Assembly: GCA_047495785.1 (NCBI GenBank)
Contig: JBLDXI010000003.1
Coordinates: forward strand, 4,030,001 to 4,094,000
Direction: 5' to 3'
DNA from: Lepidodermella squamata
Lineage: Eukaryota > Gastrotricha
DNA length: 64,000 nt
Positions 23,480 to 35,613 of the stretch are shown here, one piece after another. A program made the position numbers and the translations under genes. Within the stretch, counting starts at the first letter, position 1. Every line of letters starts with the position of its first letter. Below the pieces are notes generated by a model. It searched no databases, was not told where the DNA came from, and was given only the letters and a program-made list of their open reading frames with translations.

Positions 23480-26400
23480 ATGAGTGCGAGCAGGACGTCG
23501 CAGCGCCTGCCGCCGGCGCCGGGCAAGGGCATCGGCCGGCTGTTTGCAAAGCCTGATTTCGACCCTAATGCCTTTTGCATCAATGTGCTGAAGAACGGGC
23601 GAGAAGAGGTGGACGACGTGGCTCGCGCCGCCGAGAGTGAGATGCTAGCGGCTGAGATGCAACTCCACGAGGCTGTTTACGCGAGTGAGGGCCTGTCTGT
23701 CACCGCGAGCCGGCAACTCCGCTCTGCCCAGGCCGATGTTTGCCTGCTCTCGAGCCGGCTTAGCGAGCAGCGTGCTGAAATCGGAAAATTGATCGCCGCA
23801 CCACTGTTTTCATCAGAGGCCTCCAACCAAAATGCGCCGAGGCGAGATTCAGACTCAGACCAGGCTAATACCAGTGGAGGGGGTGGTGGTTTGCTGGCCG
23901 AAAAAGTGGAGGGCTGCGGCTTTTTGGGTGATGCGCCTGGTCGGGGGCTGGTTTTTGACGGCCAACTCACAGAACTCGACCCAAACCCGCCAAATCAACC
24001 CATCAGGCGAATTCATATGTATCTACTGACTGACTGCATAGTGACTGCTGTGGTGCCTCAACACCACCCTAGGACGGTTGTGAGAAACAGATTTGACCGG
24101 TTATTTCCATTGGACCAGGTCGCGGTAACCCCTGCGCCTTTGCCGGCGCCTTCAACCAGGTTGAGGCTTTTATCATTCCCTGAATCCCGGCTTTTCGATA
24201 CTGATAATGCCGGCGTTCGAACGGCCTGGTTACATCAAATTGATATAGCGAAACGGAGCCGTTCTAGAAACCGGCCTCAGCAAGATAGCGCTAGTAAATC
24301 ATCCCCGAAACATCAGGACGGGACGGTGTCTCATGAAACATCAAGTCGTCCACCTGAATGGTTACAAGAGGCGCTGGATGAGTTGGATGTGTATGTTGCT
24401 GAACGTGCGTTAGAGTCGGCGGTTGACTCGTTGCTAGCGATTCGTAAGGAATGGAAACCAAATGAGGTGTCCATTCTGGCTAATCAGAACCAGGACGGGC
24501 TGTTTTCCGACTCGCAGGCCACCGCGACGACAAACCGCCTACGCCAGCGCCAGAACGAGTTGGTGTTTTTGCTGTTTCGTGAGCTCGATACGTCGGTGAC
24601 GCGCGGCGCGTTTGTTGACGCTCGCCAGGCTGTTACCTTGCTGTCGCGAATTGATAAGGCAACAGAGGCAACACACCGCCTTCTGGGCCACGGGACGACT
24701 ATTTTGCGTAATAGAGTCCAGCAACAAGCGAGTCTCGGCAGCAGCTCGTCCACTGGCTCACTGAGTCGACAATTGGCCGAAAACATGGCCAACACCGGTT
24801 AGTATTCTCTCGTTCAGAAATGAAAATAATTTAAGAAATATCGAGGGGAATTTTTATAAAAAAAACGATGTTTTTCGAATTTTGAAACGAAGATTATTCT
24901 AATTTATATGCAAATTTTGAGAATTTTTATACTGATTTTTAACGATTTAAAAGGTTTTTGGCTAATATTTGAAAATTGGCAGTTTATTGTGGGTATTCAA
25001 CGGGCTTGAAATTCTGGTCGAATTTTGAAGATAATTGAGAACAGACCAGCTTTCTTTTAATTCGAGGAAACTTGCCCGATTATACTCATGGACTACAGAT
25101 AGATACCCTGCTGAAACTCATCGTCTGAATTTTATGCAGAAAAATTCCATTTTTTTCCGGTTTACCTTGAAAAGTTAATCACGGTTAAAGCCCAAAGTGT
25201 CGAAGTCCTAATTTACTCCCCTTTGCGAACATCTGATGCAATTATCCCGAAATTTCCTTGAATTATTATGGAATTGAAATCCAATGGCTCTATATGAATT
25301 AATTATTTCATGGGTTTATTTATTACTTTTTTTCTGTTTTTTCCTCTGTCAGGTTTCTCTACCATCGCTGAGTTTGTAGAGGTGATACGAGGTGCGATGG
25401 CGTCATGTGGATTTGGCGTGCAGATCGCGACCGAAACTACTGCGTCGTCCGCAGAGTCAGGCGAAGGTGCGGCTAAAGCCGGCGTGCTCGCCTCCTGCAC
25501 TGCCGCGCTCACAGCTTGGGTCGGGCAGCAGACCAATTGGCTGACGGCGCAGGTCTACAGCCAGAGCGAGCAGCAACAGGGTCCTAATTTGCAGCTACTG
25601 GCCGACTGCGCCGGTATTACACACACTCACTCAGTGTTTATTATAATTGAATTTATTATGTGCCCTTTGTCGCGTTAAATAGACATTTTACGGCGTGCTA
25701 TCAACAGCCAGGCCGTTTTCGCCGGAGTGGGCCTCGACTTGTGGCCGCTGGTCGAGTTGTTTCTGGCGCCGTACACTACCGAGGCTGTAAAACAAGCGCA
25801 GGCTGTACTTGCCGAAAGCATCAAAAAACACTTGGTCCTCTCTGGTCATTCGTCATCATCATTGTCGCCGGCCGGCGGAAAGCAACCTGCAGCGCTTGCG
25901 GCCTCGCTGCCGGCGGCTCTTGTCGCCAAAATCGGCCAAGAGGCGCTCGAGAAACATTTCCAGGCATGGTACGCCGTTTTACTTGTTTTTGTTTCGCATA
26001 ACGAATTCAGTTGTTCCCACACTAATGCTTCAGACACAAAAGCTGCTGGCATAATTTATTTATTTTTTCAAGCTGTCTAGCTGCGATAAATCTCGCGTAA
26101 GATAATCCACACTAATCGAGAAAAAATAAGCATCGAGGGTATTTTACGGTGATTAGTAAGGTGCAAGATCTGTGAATTTCAAGCGTCTGTGGTTTACGCT
26201 TGACTGGCACGAAGTAATTAGTTGGAGAAATGCTTACAGAAAAAACGACCTGAAAGGTTATTGAAGAAAATATGTATAGTCGGAGGCTAAAAACGACTAT
26301 TACAGAGGAGATCAAATACGAATTCAAAGCGCGTTTGAACACGTTCACTGCCGAAACATCTGAGCAGAAAGAAGCTCGTGTTATTGACCAAGATCTTAGT

Positions 26401-29400
26401 ATGCTTGAAGGGCATCCTGAAATCCTTCAATTATAGAGCAGATAGGAAAGCAGTTGCACATCTTTGGAAATTTTTACAGCTTGAATCTTAATTCGAATAA
26501 CGAGAAACAAATTGCATAAGCAAACGGCGCTATTTGTGATTTTTACATTACATTATCTTCATTCCGTTCGTCAAATTCACAGCATTTTTTCTTATACTAG
26601 CAGAACCGAAAGGACGACGGTATGAATAAAATGCACTCCCGTGGATCAGCCATGGTTGGATCAGATTTTAGCTATGATTTTAACGAGTAGTAATCTTAAT
26701 CGTAGTGCCCTTCAATCTTTAAATAAATCCTGTTTCAGATCAGAAGATAACTGTGCATGATAACTGTAGAGGTCCGGCGAGGAATGATTTCCTAATCGAG
26801 ACTTGATGGCGACATTTTCTCCTTTAAGCGACTGTACCTACATGATGTTATGAATGATACATAGTTTGTAGACGCAGAATGCTGATCCCTGTCCCGCGAC
26901 AATCTGGGTTTTAAGGGCAGCTGAAGTCGCGCAGTTCCGAAAAGCAACCAAGGCGTCGAGTTGACTCTCCGCGTCCGCTTTCGCGAACTCGGCAGAGAAG
27001 GCTAGGAAACCCGAACGCGTTGCGCAGTGTATTTTACCAGGTCGTTTACCAGATACCTGATAATTTGCAGATAATTTGCAGATAAATCAGAAATCACCTC
27101 ATAAATCTTTCTGCCAAATGTCATGATTTCCCGAAATTGGGGCTGATTTTAAATATCCCCGAAAAAGGTGCGCTGTTCTGCTCGGTTCTGCAAAATCTGT
27201 CGCAAGATGAAGGAAATAGCAGGAACGGTTTAATTTCCAATTAAAGACTGAAAGGTAATTATTCTTCTTAGTTTTCCGAGACCTTCACAAATTACATTAC
27301 TATTCACACAGTCTGTTAGATTAGTAATTATTTGCTCTTGAAAAAGAATGTCATTTGGACGATCCCAACCTCGCCAATGTCATCTGACCTAAGAAATACC
27401 CAGATAAGCAAGGATCAAGGCTGAATTTAGAGTGAAACGTACTCGCTCCGAAATCTAGAGATGCCGGTCGCATACGGGCCGGCCCGAAGCCCGAACGCGT
27501 ACGGGCCGAAAGCGGGCTCGGGCCCCAACAACATACAGGCCCAGCTCGCGGAAAACATGCCTCCAGCGTCGAAGCAGCATCGACCGTTATTCATTTCCCG
27601 TAGCCTCCGTAGTACTGTTGTTGTGCAGGACCGCGGAATCCAGCCGCGCTGAAAGGGTCACCGTAGTGCTGTACAGGGGCCACGTCCCGACTGGGCCGAA
27701 CTAAGTCACCTTTGAAGTTTACAAAGATGGTGACATCTGGTCCAATTCCAGCCTGTCTTCATTGAAATATAAATCGTGATAACCAAAGGCACATTAGCCG
27801 TCGTTACGTATGGTTTGTATCGCCCAAGCAGGACTCATATCGGTAATACGTGTTGTCGCGGCAAAGGCCCACTTCGGTCGAACGCCTATTAGAGCTTCTA
27901 CTTAACACTTCTCCCACGCCCAATTACGATGGGAAGTTTGACTGCCGACAAACTTTCTGTTGGTGTCGCCGTCACAAATCTAGCTTTCGACAGTTCATCT
28001 AGTAGATGCAAATAAATATAAAACAAACGCCAAGTCTTTTCGTCGTTAAATGGCGTATCGGCTTTTCTTTTGAACGTTGTAGAACAAGGTCGAGGAAATT
28101 CAGAACTTGACAGAAGTTCATGGTCACGTCAGAAGCACCAGAGCTTAGAATTATCAGGGATCAGGGAAATAGGGACCCAATCTTGTCGTATAAAATGAAA
28201 GTCGAGATTTTTTCTTTTGAATCTCGATACGGCAAAGGGAAATGAACTTGCGGAGACTATAATAAATAACTTAGCAAACCCAACAGCAATACAAAATTAG
28301 TTGATTACTTCTCCATGAAGCTTGCCATAGCTAGGCCAGAATTTTGCACCATCCATTTGATAAGGAGGTTTACGCCATGGCGCCCCCAAAAAAGTTGAGC
28401 GTAGGAAAAATTCGACCCCTTGTCGGTGGTCGCAATACTGAAGCCTATTAAATGGAGGAAAATATAGTTAGCATTGAGACGGAAATAAACATGAATCTCC
28501 TGCCGAGCTTGTTTCGAGGCTTTTTTGCCAGCTTGTCCATGATGACTTTTTCACCTCTTCACATTTGTCGCTGAGGATGGAAAATGTTCAAAATCCAGCG
28601 TGGTTGAAGTCGGTTTCAATTTTTTAATATTATTCGGCGAAATGTGAGCAAATTGGCCTGTGATGGTGTTAAATTTTTGCTATGAAATGAAACAAATAAT
28701 TTCAACCATTGTAAGCACCAATAAGAATTAAACCAGAAGCACCAGAGCTTAGAATTATCAGGGAAATACCGGATATGCCGAATTATTATCCCATGCTCAA
28801 TTTAATTCCCCAGCCTGTTTAAGCCCCCAGTTTCCAGGTCGTTTGAAACAATAGGAACCCACGCCTACACTTGCAGCCCGCGACACAAATTTAAACGCCG
28901 CCCAAGAATATTTTGCATTAATTTTCAATTGCGTAACCCGTAACTGGTCACGAGATCGTTTCCGAATTTGAATTGCGAGAAAGAATTCATGTTTCGACGA
29001 ACTAAAACTTGAAACCTTTGCTCTGAAGGCGATGAAAATTAAAAAATCTTCCTGATCATCGAAGAAGACGCGAAAGAAAATGAAAAAAAAACGAAAACGA
29101 CTACGCCGATGAAATTTGGTTTTTGATGTCATGAACGTTCAATTTCTTTTTTATTCTATTTGTGCTAAGCACCTTCAATATTGCGTTGCAATAAATAGTA
29201 CCCCAGCTCATTTTTGGACCCCGGCCTGAATAACCCCCCAGTTGTTGTTGCTTTGAAACAATAAGATATCTCAGGATATTAATTCGGCATTTACGGTATG
29301 TCTTAATAGGCCAATTTGCTCGTTGCATAATTTGAATAAATAATTATTGAAGTATTCGATTATCTTATTATTGGAGTTCTGTTCTATAGCTGAGTACCTA

Positions 29401-30330
29401 CCTATATATTTGTTGTATTTTAGCCCTTTGGCGCCCCCAAGTCGAGTCAGAGACTTCGCCGATGCGATCCTGGCCTTCGCCTCTCAAATCTGCTCACTGT
29501 ATTCGACCATGCAACATACTGCTCTTTGCCGCGCTGTTACCAGTGTGCTGCGATTGGCCGCCGACCAACTCGCGGCTTGCAAAAGCTCCGAACGTTCTAA
29601 CGATGAAGTTCTAGCTTCATGTAAGTCGACATATTCACTTGATAATTTCGCTTCGGATATGCAATGAAAATTATTAATCAGTTTGTGAGGAAAGCCACCT
29701 TAATTTCGCTAAAAAGTTTCCTGAATTCGAAATATACAGTCGGGAATGAATTGAGAGGAAAAATTGGTAAGAAAAAATTCCTATTCAGTCCATTAACCAA
29801 TTTCATTTTGACAACCCTAAGTGTAGTAAGAATTTAGCGACTTACTTTCTGTTATTTTCAAGTAAAATGTCGCCAAACCCCGAGTATTTTCTCACTAAAA
29901 GAAAATCCAAAGTCACTGGAAAACTGGAAAACACGGAAAATTGAAAATTAACGGAATATTGCAATTGAATAATTTTAATTCTTCAATTCTTCGCGGTAAT
30001 TCCTTCATTTTCCTTTTTCTTCATTTTGCAGTTGCATTCTTATTTGGTCCGGTACTCGAGCGGATCATGCTGCAATTCCGGAAAGTTAGCAAGTTGGAAA
30101 CTCGCGATTTTGTCCAGCTTCACAAAGAATGCTACGCGGGCAACCCACCGCCGGTTCAGTCACCCGCGAGTCTCACTTCGACCCCGAAAAGTCCGAAGCC
30201 GAGCTCGAGACATCGAACTCCGATCGCTGAGGAACCTTCGCCCGCAACGAGGCCGCCAACTAGCGGCAGTAGCAGCCGATCAGCGAACCGGCCGCCGACG
30301 CCTAAACGGAACGGAAATGAGTTCGTGTGA
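23480..30330 (+). CDS. EXOC8: Exocyst complex component 8 (Exo84)
   Basis: Five exons (23480-24797, 25353-25613, 25683-25968, 29424-29620, 30032-30330) join in phase to 786 residues; human EXOC8 is 725. The N-terminal Vps51/EXO84 helix region starts with FDPNAFCINVLKNGREEVDD. A PH-like domain follows (about residues 150-265: LVFDGQLTELDPNPPNQP, MYLLTDCIVTA, LDQVAVTPAP). The C-terminal helical exocyst repeats contain AEFVEVIRGAM and DFADAILAFASQICSLYSTM. Exo84 helps tether secretory vesicles to the plasma membrane and binds Ral GTPase through its PH domain. The last 60 residues are Pro/Ser-rich. The third intron is 3.45 kb, about 50 times the others. Confidence 0.92.
25969..29423 (+). other. 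Unusually long EXOC8 intron with repeat remnants
   Basis: This intron starts GTACGC and ends TGTATTTTAG; phase 2 is kept across it. It contains two identical 30-base copies (28131-28160 and 28735-28764) and two diverged copies of a GTTTGAAACAATA-type segment (about 28780-28860 and 29196-29300), so it appears to have grown by repeat insertion. A short GC-rich open stretch near 27461-27650 has no recognisable product. Confidence 0.6.
28131..28764. repeat. Pair of 30-bp direct repeats in the EXOC8 intron
   Basis: The same 30 bases (core ACCAGAGCTTAGAATTATCA) occur at 28131-28160 and 28735-28764, 604 bases apart. They may be edges of an unrecognised element. Confidence 0.75.
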
Positions 30331-33300
30331 ACTCGACAATTAACAGCAACTGCTGCGCTGCGTTTAACAATATAATTTAAATTCCCTGCTGCTCGCTCGA
30401 CTAGTCAAGTAGTCGCTTTTAATTCATCTATGTATGTGGTGCAATGTTTTCTACGCCAAAATGACAGTAATAAAAATCGATTGATTTTATTCGCACTCGA
30501 AAAGGCCAAGTCGTTGCGCAACCGCCGGTGCGCCTTTGAAGTTTTAAGGAGGCGTTTACAACTGGGTGTGACTTGATTATTATTATTATGATTACTCGAG
30601 CACTTCGGCTCAAGAAGAATTACGCTGGACAGCTGTTGGTGGTGCCCGGGTGCTGTAACTCGCGAAATTTGATTTACTTTTCAAGGTCGAGGTCAGGCGC
30701 CGATGCCTTAAATGACGTGATAATAATAATAAAAATAGAGTACTGCTACTGATGACGATGATGCCGAGTGATGTCGATCGGCCGGGGAAGAGACAGTAGC
30801 AGCAGCAGAGCACGAGTTCGCGCTTCCTCAGGCCGCGGACATGTGTAATTAACGACGTGGTACGCGGCCGATGTCGCTTGAATCCACACTCGAGCTCCTC
30901 CTTATCCGCCTTAATTTGGTTATAAAATTTGGTTGTGAGGCACACGACGACGCGGCTATCTGTTGCGTCTCATAGCCACTAGGAGGAGTGGCTCGCCGCG
31001 TATTATAGACGGCGGCATCGTTGCCTGTAGATAAAATAATTATTCGCGCACTACTTGGATAACGTCGTCGTCGCGCAGCATCGATGATTGCGACACGGGC
31101 GGGACACACGCGCGCGTCGGTAAACCCTCGATGCTCCTGTGCAAGCCGCCGCGCCCGTGAACGCAGCACCACGCGTCTCATCGTGCTTATGAATGAATGA
31201 ATTATTTCCTCGTTATAGGCCTGGTGCTCTTTTTAATTCTTAATTTATTTATTCTATTATCATGATTATTTACATCACCCAGAGCCAGAGCGTCGCATCA
31301 GCTGCGGGAATAATTTTGTGCCCATTAACGCGTTTTCTACGTCGTTTAACATGTTTACGGCCGAAACGCTCAAATCGGCGAACGTATCTGGCCTCGAATT
31401 TTTCGCCTGTCATTAAGCCTGTTATTTAGCGCGTCATCGCCATTAGCTGATCCACCCGGTCGTCTCTCGGGCGACGGCAACTCTGTTAGAAATACTTCCG
31501 GCCTCGTGTGTTATTTTTGACGTTGTTGTTGACTCGTGATTTGTTGCGCACATATCAACTACTCGTCAAAAATCGACTACTCGCCTCGCTTCATTATTTA
31601 AACATTTCGATTTTTGACCCACGCGCGCCTCTTGTTATTGTTGTTAGTATTAGTATTGTCAGTCATTGTTGTCGTTGTTGTTCTTTGCGCCGGGCGGACA
31701 CAAAACGATAAATCGGCGCAACAAAAAGCGCGCATCCGGCCTTGGTTTTAGTTTTAGATGCTCTTTGCTGTTACTGCATATTTGTCGCCATCATTCAATT
31801 ACACTTCATGTCAATCTAGTTGGCTGTGAGATGACAGGGCGGATGGCCGTTGTTTACTATTGTGTTCTAGCCACATTATTTTACGACTTGGCTTCTTCGC
31901 AAATGCGCCCAACAAAACGCTTCCGAGTCACTACTACAGAGATTTTCGATTATTTATACGACGGCATCATCAGGTGCCCGTGCGCTGCTTTTCTCAACTC
32001 GGTTGTCCACAAAAAAAATTGGGTCTCGCAAACTTTTCCCGGCGGCGGGTTGTGTTATTTGCGCAGATGTCGGTCATGATTTTTGCCGGACTCGGGTAGG
32101 TCGCGGTGCCTGGTCAAAGTGAGCAAGCACCTGTTTACCTGATGCGAGGGAGATGCGCGCGCCAGATAGCAAGCGGTTTCGCTTTCGCTTCAAGAGGCCG
32201 GTCAACTACAAAACAAACAGCTCGCTGACCCCACTCGACGCCTGGAAAGTATTTGTAAGTGACTGCGTATTTAGTAGCTCTAGTATAGTAGCTGCTTGCT
32301 TAGGGAAAGGCCGGCACAATTTGCTAACCTTATCGCCCTCTCTTTTTTACATCACTCATCGACTGGCGCTCTCTCAGACACAAAACCGCCGCGCTTAATT
32401 AACCGATCACGTCCAGGGCGGCTCGCGACCGTTTGAAACGCCCGCCGTTACTGTTTTTGACAAGTCACTCGCTGATAATAACATAGGTTTTAGCCGGTTA
32501 TTTACTACTACAACGTGCATAGGTAATACACAGCGCCATGTGCATTAAAACGCAGGAGAGTCTATTAAGACCTACGCGCTAGCGTAACAGATAAGCAAGC
32601 CCGGTTTATCGGTTTAGTCGATCAACGGTGGGATGAGATGATTAAGAGTAAGATCATTATAATCACCCTTTATTTTCATTATCCAAATGTTCGCTGTTGG
32701 TATATGATGGTGTTGTTCTTGCAATATTATTTGGCTTTGGTCATTATTATGCCATTTACATCCTGTGTACAACCAACGTATGGTGGCTCGTCTGCCAGCC
32801 AATAATCAAGCCTAGAAAATCACCTATTATTTATTATCGCGGCCGCAAATGAACACCCATTCGCATTCCGATGGGGCCTCTTGAATACAATAATACAATA
32901 ATATCCACCTTAATACATAGCCTGCAACACCACGCCTTTATTTTGTTAAGATTGTAGCGTGTGATTCCTTGGCTAGAAATCTCGCCTCGGACAAATAGCT
33001 ATTCATCCTCTTTATCCGCACCAGTGGCAATTGTGCGCGATTCGCAGACATCAGGCGCGTGTTCGCCCAGGTAAATCGGCGATTAGCGTCGAGCGGGGTC
33101 AGCAGGCGCTGGTTTTATTAGTCCTCCATCTTACGCACACCTAGAATCTCATCTTAATTTGCGTCAAAATTGTGTTGCGTAATATTCCCGAATTATAAAC
33201 AGGATACGTAGGAATTTTGCTATTTATCTTACACCAGGCGAGTTCATATTTTCTCGCCGCCGTCACTCGATGATCGACGGGCTAGAAGCATCACAAGGGT

Positions 33301-35613
33301 CGCCTTTTAATAGCCTTTAATGGACGACTAACGTGTCGTAAATGTTATTTAGTTTACGCAAGTCTGTGTTTCTGTTATTTCACAGCAGTAGCAACTTCGC
33401 ACTGCTGCTAACATCGTTTTGTTATGGTTATCACTGCAAAAGTTTACCTTCTTCTTCTTCATCTTCGTCGTCGTCTTCGTCGAAGTGCGTTATGTCAATA
33501 TAATATTTCTCTATTTAGCTTTATGCATCGCGCCATTCCGTCCCAGCATGCGCGTTGTTGTTTGCAGGCTCCGCCACTCGCCGGGCCTCGCACTCGATAA
33601 TTAATTAGTTGACGCAGCAGATGAGGTGACGACGCCCGTCTTTAGGGCCTTCCTCGTCTTGCCTCATCATCATCATCATCATCGCCGCCACTGAATTCTG
33701 GATTCAACACGCGCACCACCTTAAAATAACTCACCTGCCCGATCGATCGATTGAAACGCGTGTACACACAGTGCGGCAGTGTCTTTCTAATACTCTCACG
33801 GACGCCTTAACAATAATTACTGTAAATCGTATTGCACTGACTTCACTCGAAACGAGACACGCCACTAATTGCCCTGCGGACGCCAAAACAGCGCCATCCG
33901 TTGCTCGAGCGTCAACTGGATTAGCCGCGTTTCACTCAGCTGAAAAATCACGACTAACGCCTGGCGAATTTATTGTCGATTATTAGGACATCTTTTAAGA
34001 TTGGCATGAGCAACATCTCGAGACTGCTCACCTGTGAAAAGTTTCTGTATTATCACAGCCAGGTGCCTTCGCTCTAATTATTTTATATTCACTCCTCGTC
34101 TTACAACCCATCAACCGCCTGTGGTGCGAGTTGCCCGCCATAACACATGTCGAGGCTACTCGACAACGTCACTCACATGCCCGCTTACGAAACGGGGTTG
34201 TTTTACACACCGACCCGGCGACTGCTCCGTTCGCTGTTTCGTTATTTGTTCGCGCCCGTCGCCAGGCGACAGATTTGCATCGCAATAGATACGCGACGAG
34301 GTAAACGCGCGATAGATAATCCTTAGGGAGGACATGCATGCGTCAGATGCCACTCCGGAACTTCGATAATCCTCCCGGTTCCGATGTCAATCGACTCGAG
34401 AGGCTGAAGCATGGTGCCCGGCATCCGGTCATATAACATTATATAAATAAGCCTTGTCGTGCGGCGTTTATATGCGAACCATTTTTCTCAGCAGTCGCGA
34501 AAAAGCTGCGCTACAAGTTATCGCAACGCGACTTGTAGGCGTGCTCAAGTAGCTTGCTGTCAACACTTGTCGTCGTGTTTTGACCACGACTTTTCGCGAG
34601 TGGCGCACCCGTCTTATTGTCTTCTTTTCGTTTTGTTATTTATATTATTATCTGATCGGTCACGATGCGCCATTACTTATTAGAACGGTCTTACCTGGTG
34701 GTGGTGGTGTTAAGTACGTAATATTATAGCGACTTGCTGATGCCTGACCAAAATAGATAGTAGGCGCGTTGTTCGGCGTTGCTGCCACCATTGTCGTCGT
34801 CGGCGGCGGCGTCGTTCGCTGTCTCTTTTGTCGTTCTGTGTCTTTGAGGCGGCGGCGCGATGCACATCACGAGCGACGCCGATATATTGCCCATTACTTA
34901 TTGTTATATGGCGCACGACGACGTCGCGCGTTTCACCTGCAAAGTAGGTAGCATTAGTTGTAGTAGTAGCAGGTTGCTGGCTCAGGATGTCGGCTCTTGC
35001 GACTACTTTACAGCCTAGTTCTTTATAGTAGTAGTAGTCGTAGTAATATGTGTTGGCGAATTTGTAGACACTTTGCTCGGCTTTCAAGCACCACTCAGCA
35101 TAGTTGTTAGGCTCGCTGAAACAACACGAACAGCGCGCCAAAACACGCGAGGAAGTATTTCAGCGGCACATCAGCCGTGTTTGCCTACCTGTTATTGTAA
35201 TAATCACACTAGGAAGGGGCGCCGCGGCTCGGAACGTGGCCGGCTTGGCAACACGGTGGTAGTGTAGGTATGGTGGTGGGTCAACTCAACCCCTGCTGCT
35301 ACTGCTACTGAATTCCCCGAACGTGATAATCCTCCAAGACAACTAGCCAGTATCCCGTTTCGCAACGACTCGCGCATTATCATCAATTACAGCTAGGCTT
35401 AATGCTAATTCCCGCACGCGCCCCATCGAATTGCCACGTTTTGACCCGTGAAAACTGCGCCTATAGAATTTATTTTGTTTATCCTCACTCTCATGTTCTG
35501 CTTCATAGAGCAATTTATCCAAATTGAGTTTTATCTCGCGAGACATGAAATTCTGCTAATCTTTTATCGACGACATTCTCAATCATCGCCGTACGAAAAC
35601 AACAACAACAACG
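30331..35613. other. 5.3-kb non-coding region upstream of ROR
   Basis: No complete gene is supported. It has many CGCGCG runs and trinucleotide repeats, including CAT repeats at 33664-33685 and CGTCGG repeats near 34792-34812. It is the longest gene-free stretch here and probably carries ROR regulatory DNA and missing upstream exons. An ATG frame at 31831 encodes a possible signal peptide (see findings). Confidence 0.5.
33664..33685. repeat. CAT trinucleotide microsatellite
   Basis: Seven consecutive CAT units lie in the ROR upstream region. Confidence 0.85.

Noticed and set aside
27461-27652. 63-codon GC-rich frame in the EXOC8 intron, sharing LAENM with exon 1 of EXOC8
   Set aside because: The shared five residues are too short to be meaningful, and the frame would break the phase-consistent splice from 25968 to 29424.
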